6,494 bases of DNA, taken from the NCBI GenBank assembly GCA_030622805.1, contig JAUXFR010000089.1:1-6494 (forward strand), read 5' to 3'. This document shows positions 5,325 through 6,494 of the stretch, in pieces. This stretch comes from Anaerolineae bacterium (GTDB taxonomy: Bacteria > Chloroflexota > Anaerolineae > Anaerolineales > UBA4823). The position numbers and the translations under genes are program-made. The notes under the pieces are model-generated. The model saw only the letters and a program-made list of their open reading frames with translations. It had not been told where the DNA came from and did no database searches. Within the stretch, counting starts at the first letter, position 1; every line of letters starts with the position of its first letter.

Positions 5325-6494
5325 ATGGAGAAAGATTCAGCAGCAACCATTCAAATAAAGACGATCGATTCCGGCCTGGCGGAGCGTATCCAAGAGGAAT
5401 TGGGTGTAAACGTATACCTGTGCTACCAGTGTGTAAAGTGCACCAGCGGCTGTCCAGTCGCAGAGTTCTTCGATTGGCAGCCCAACCAGATTATGCGAGC
5501 CCTGCAGTTAGGTCAAGAGGACATTGCCCTTGGATCGCAAACACCCTGGTTGTGCGCTTCTTGCCAGACCTGCACCACGCGCTGTCCACAGGGTCTGGAT
5601 ATCACTGCCATAATGGAGTTTTTAACCCGGGAGGCACTGGCGCGCGGTTACAAACCTCAAATTCCAGAAGTTAATACCTTCAATGAAGCTTTCATGCGCG
5701 AGGTCCGCATCTGGGGTCGCTTTTATGAACCTGGGCTGATGGTAGAAATGACGCTGCATGATCCAATGGGTCTGATCGAGGACATGGATCTTTATATACG
5801 TATGCTGAAGAAGATGAAGGTTGGTTTCTTCCCCAGCTTTAGCCGGCCTCCAAAGAATGTCAAACCAGTTCCAGGCGCATCAGAGGCTGTCGGATATTAT
5901 CCGGGATGTTCTTTACACGCGTCGGCAAAGGAGTTCAACCATTCCACTGAAGAGGTGTGCGAGGCGTTGGGAATGAAGCTGATCGAACCGAAAGGTTGGG
6001 TATGCTGCGGCAGCAGTGCAGCTCATAGATCGGATCCGGAAGCCGCCCTGCAGTTACCAATGGAGAATCTGGCGTTATTTGAAAAGAGCGGCTTCGAAGA
6101 AGTGACCATGCCGTGTGCAGCCTGTTTTAACCGCCATAAAGCTTCGCTTTACGAAATCCGGCACAAAGACGATCTCAGGTCGGCCGTCAATGAAGCGCTT
6201 GGATATACGTATCGTGACAATGTGAAAGTCACGACGCTGATTGAGTCGATTCTCAATCATATTGGTACCGAGCAGATCGAGGAGAAGGTTGTAAATCCGT
6301 TAGATGGACTGAAAGTAGTGTGCTATTACGGGTGTTTGTTAACTCGCCCTCCAGAAGTTACCCAGGCAGAACACCCGGAGAACCCAACAGACATGGATGA
6401 ACTGGTCGCAGCATTGGGCGCTGAGGTTCTGGATTGGTCGTATAAGACCTGCTGCTGTGGTGCAGCGCATTCGCTTACTCGCCCCGATATCGTC
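5325..6494 (+). CDS. hdrCB: HdrC-HdrB fusion protein, 3'-truncated
   Basis: Iron-sulfur electron-transfer protein joining the HdrC and HdrB subunits of heterodisulfide reductase in one chain. The frame is open for 390 codons to the window end with no stop. HdrC part (residues 1 to about 185): two ferredoxin-type motifs, CYQCVKCTSGCP (Cys33, 36, 39, 43) and CASCQTCTTRCP (Cys77, 80, 83, 87), and a helical tail. HdrB part (from about 188): first CCG domain, Cys195-x31-Cys227-Cys228-x35-Cys264-x2-Cys267, matching the family pattern Cx31-39CCx35-36CxxC; then the start of the second, Cys337-x39-Cys377-Cys378, with its last CxxC beyond the edge. In methanogen HdrB these domains bind two noncubane [4Fe-4S] clusters that reduce CoM-S-S-CoB; a THF-using bacterium would not normally use that substrate, so here an electron-relay role or another acceptor is inferred. 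About 90 residues are missing. It was chosen over shorter overlapping frames by its continuous family match. Confidence 0.94.
   Translation, partial: MEKDSAATIQIKTIDSGLAERIQEELGVNVYLCYQCVKCTSGCPVAEFFDWQPNQIMRALQLGQEDIALGSQTPWLCASCQTCTTRCPQGLDITAIMEFLTREALARGYKPQIPEVNTFNEAFMREVRIWGRFYEPGLMVEMTLHDPMGLIEDMDLYIRMLKKMKVGFFPSFSRPPKNVKPVPGASEAVGYYPGCSLHASAKEFNHSTEEVCEALGMKLIEPKGWVCCGSSAAHRSDPEAALQLPMENLALFEKSGFEEVTMPCAACFNRHKASLYEIRHKDDLRSAVNEALGYTYRDNVKVTTLIESILNHIGTEQIEEKVVNPLDGLKVVCYYGCLLTRPPEVTQAEHPENPTDMDELVAALGAEVLDWSYKTCCCGAAHSLTRPDIV

Noticed and set aside
5420..5674. Short plus-strand frame within hdrCB
   Set aside because: It overlaps the continuous HdrC-HdrB frame and shows no family pattern.

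Overview
The window holds six genes, all on the + strand, from an anaerobic bacterium that uses the methyl (tetrahydrofolate) branch of the Wood-Ljungdahl pathway. In order they are: the 3' part of a large heterodisulfide-reductase-type HdrA flavoprotein, an MvhD-type iron-sulfur protein, a GNAT-family acetyltransferase, MetV, MetF, and the 5' part of an HdrC-HdrB fusion. The best overall reading is a methylene-tetrahydrofolate reductase (MTHFR) locus of the MetFV-HdrABC-MvhD kind, as known from Moorella thermoacetica, in which flavin and iron-sulfur subunits of the Hdr family feed electrons to MetF.

The central observation concerns mvhD (2457-2876). It is interrupted by an in-frame UGA at 2661-2663, exactly where family members carry a conserved cysteine just before the GDCHY motif. 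Translation resumes in the same frame and completes a family-length protein of 139 residues. A 7-bp perfect stem with a 5-nt loop starts 15 nt after the UGA, with the loop 22 nt after it, which fits a bacterial SECIS element. I read this as a selenocysteine-containing MvhD. An ordinary gene caller would annotate only a 68-residue fragment.

Layout. 1-2423: hdrA, truncated at the window start; it has the end of one HdrA flavin module, a second complete module and a C-terminal 2x[4Fe-4S] ferredoxin. 2457-2876: mvhD (Sec). 2877-2947: gap with a hairpin and a weak promoter-like sequence. 2948-3514: GNAT acetyltransferase. 3533-4216 and 4220-5251: metV and metF, 3 nt apart. 5252-5324: gap with two small inverted repeats. 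5325-6494: hdrCB fusion, truncated at the window end. There is no gene-free stretch longer than 300 bases, and I see no tRNA, rRNA, CRISPR array or mobile element.

Organism. The Shine-Dalgarno sequences, the folate-type MetF/MetV pair and a SECIS inside the coding region (archaeal ones lie in untranslated regions) point to Bacteria. UGA ends hdrA and metF normally, so UGA is not a general sense codon here. Anaerobic Chloroflexota (Anaerolineae or Dehalococcoidia) or Desulfobacterota-like lineages are plausible, but the sequence alone does not settle this.

How the genes may work together (inference): HdrA takes electrons at flavin, the tandem ferredoxin and HdrCB clusters pass them on, Sec-MvhD acts as an electron connector, and MetV/MetF reduce methylene-THF to methyl-THF. 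No hydrogenase, formate dehydrogenase, NADH-binding or Rnf subunit is visible, so the primary electron donor is unknown. The acetyltransferase may be a regulator of the pathway or only a passenger.
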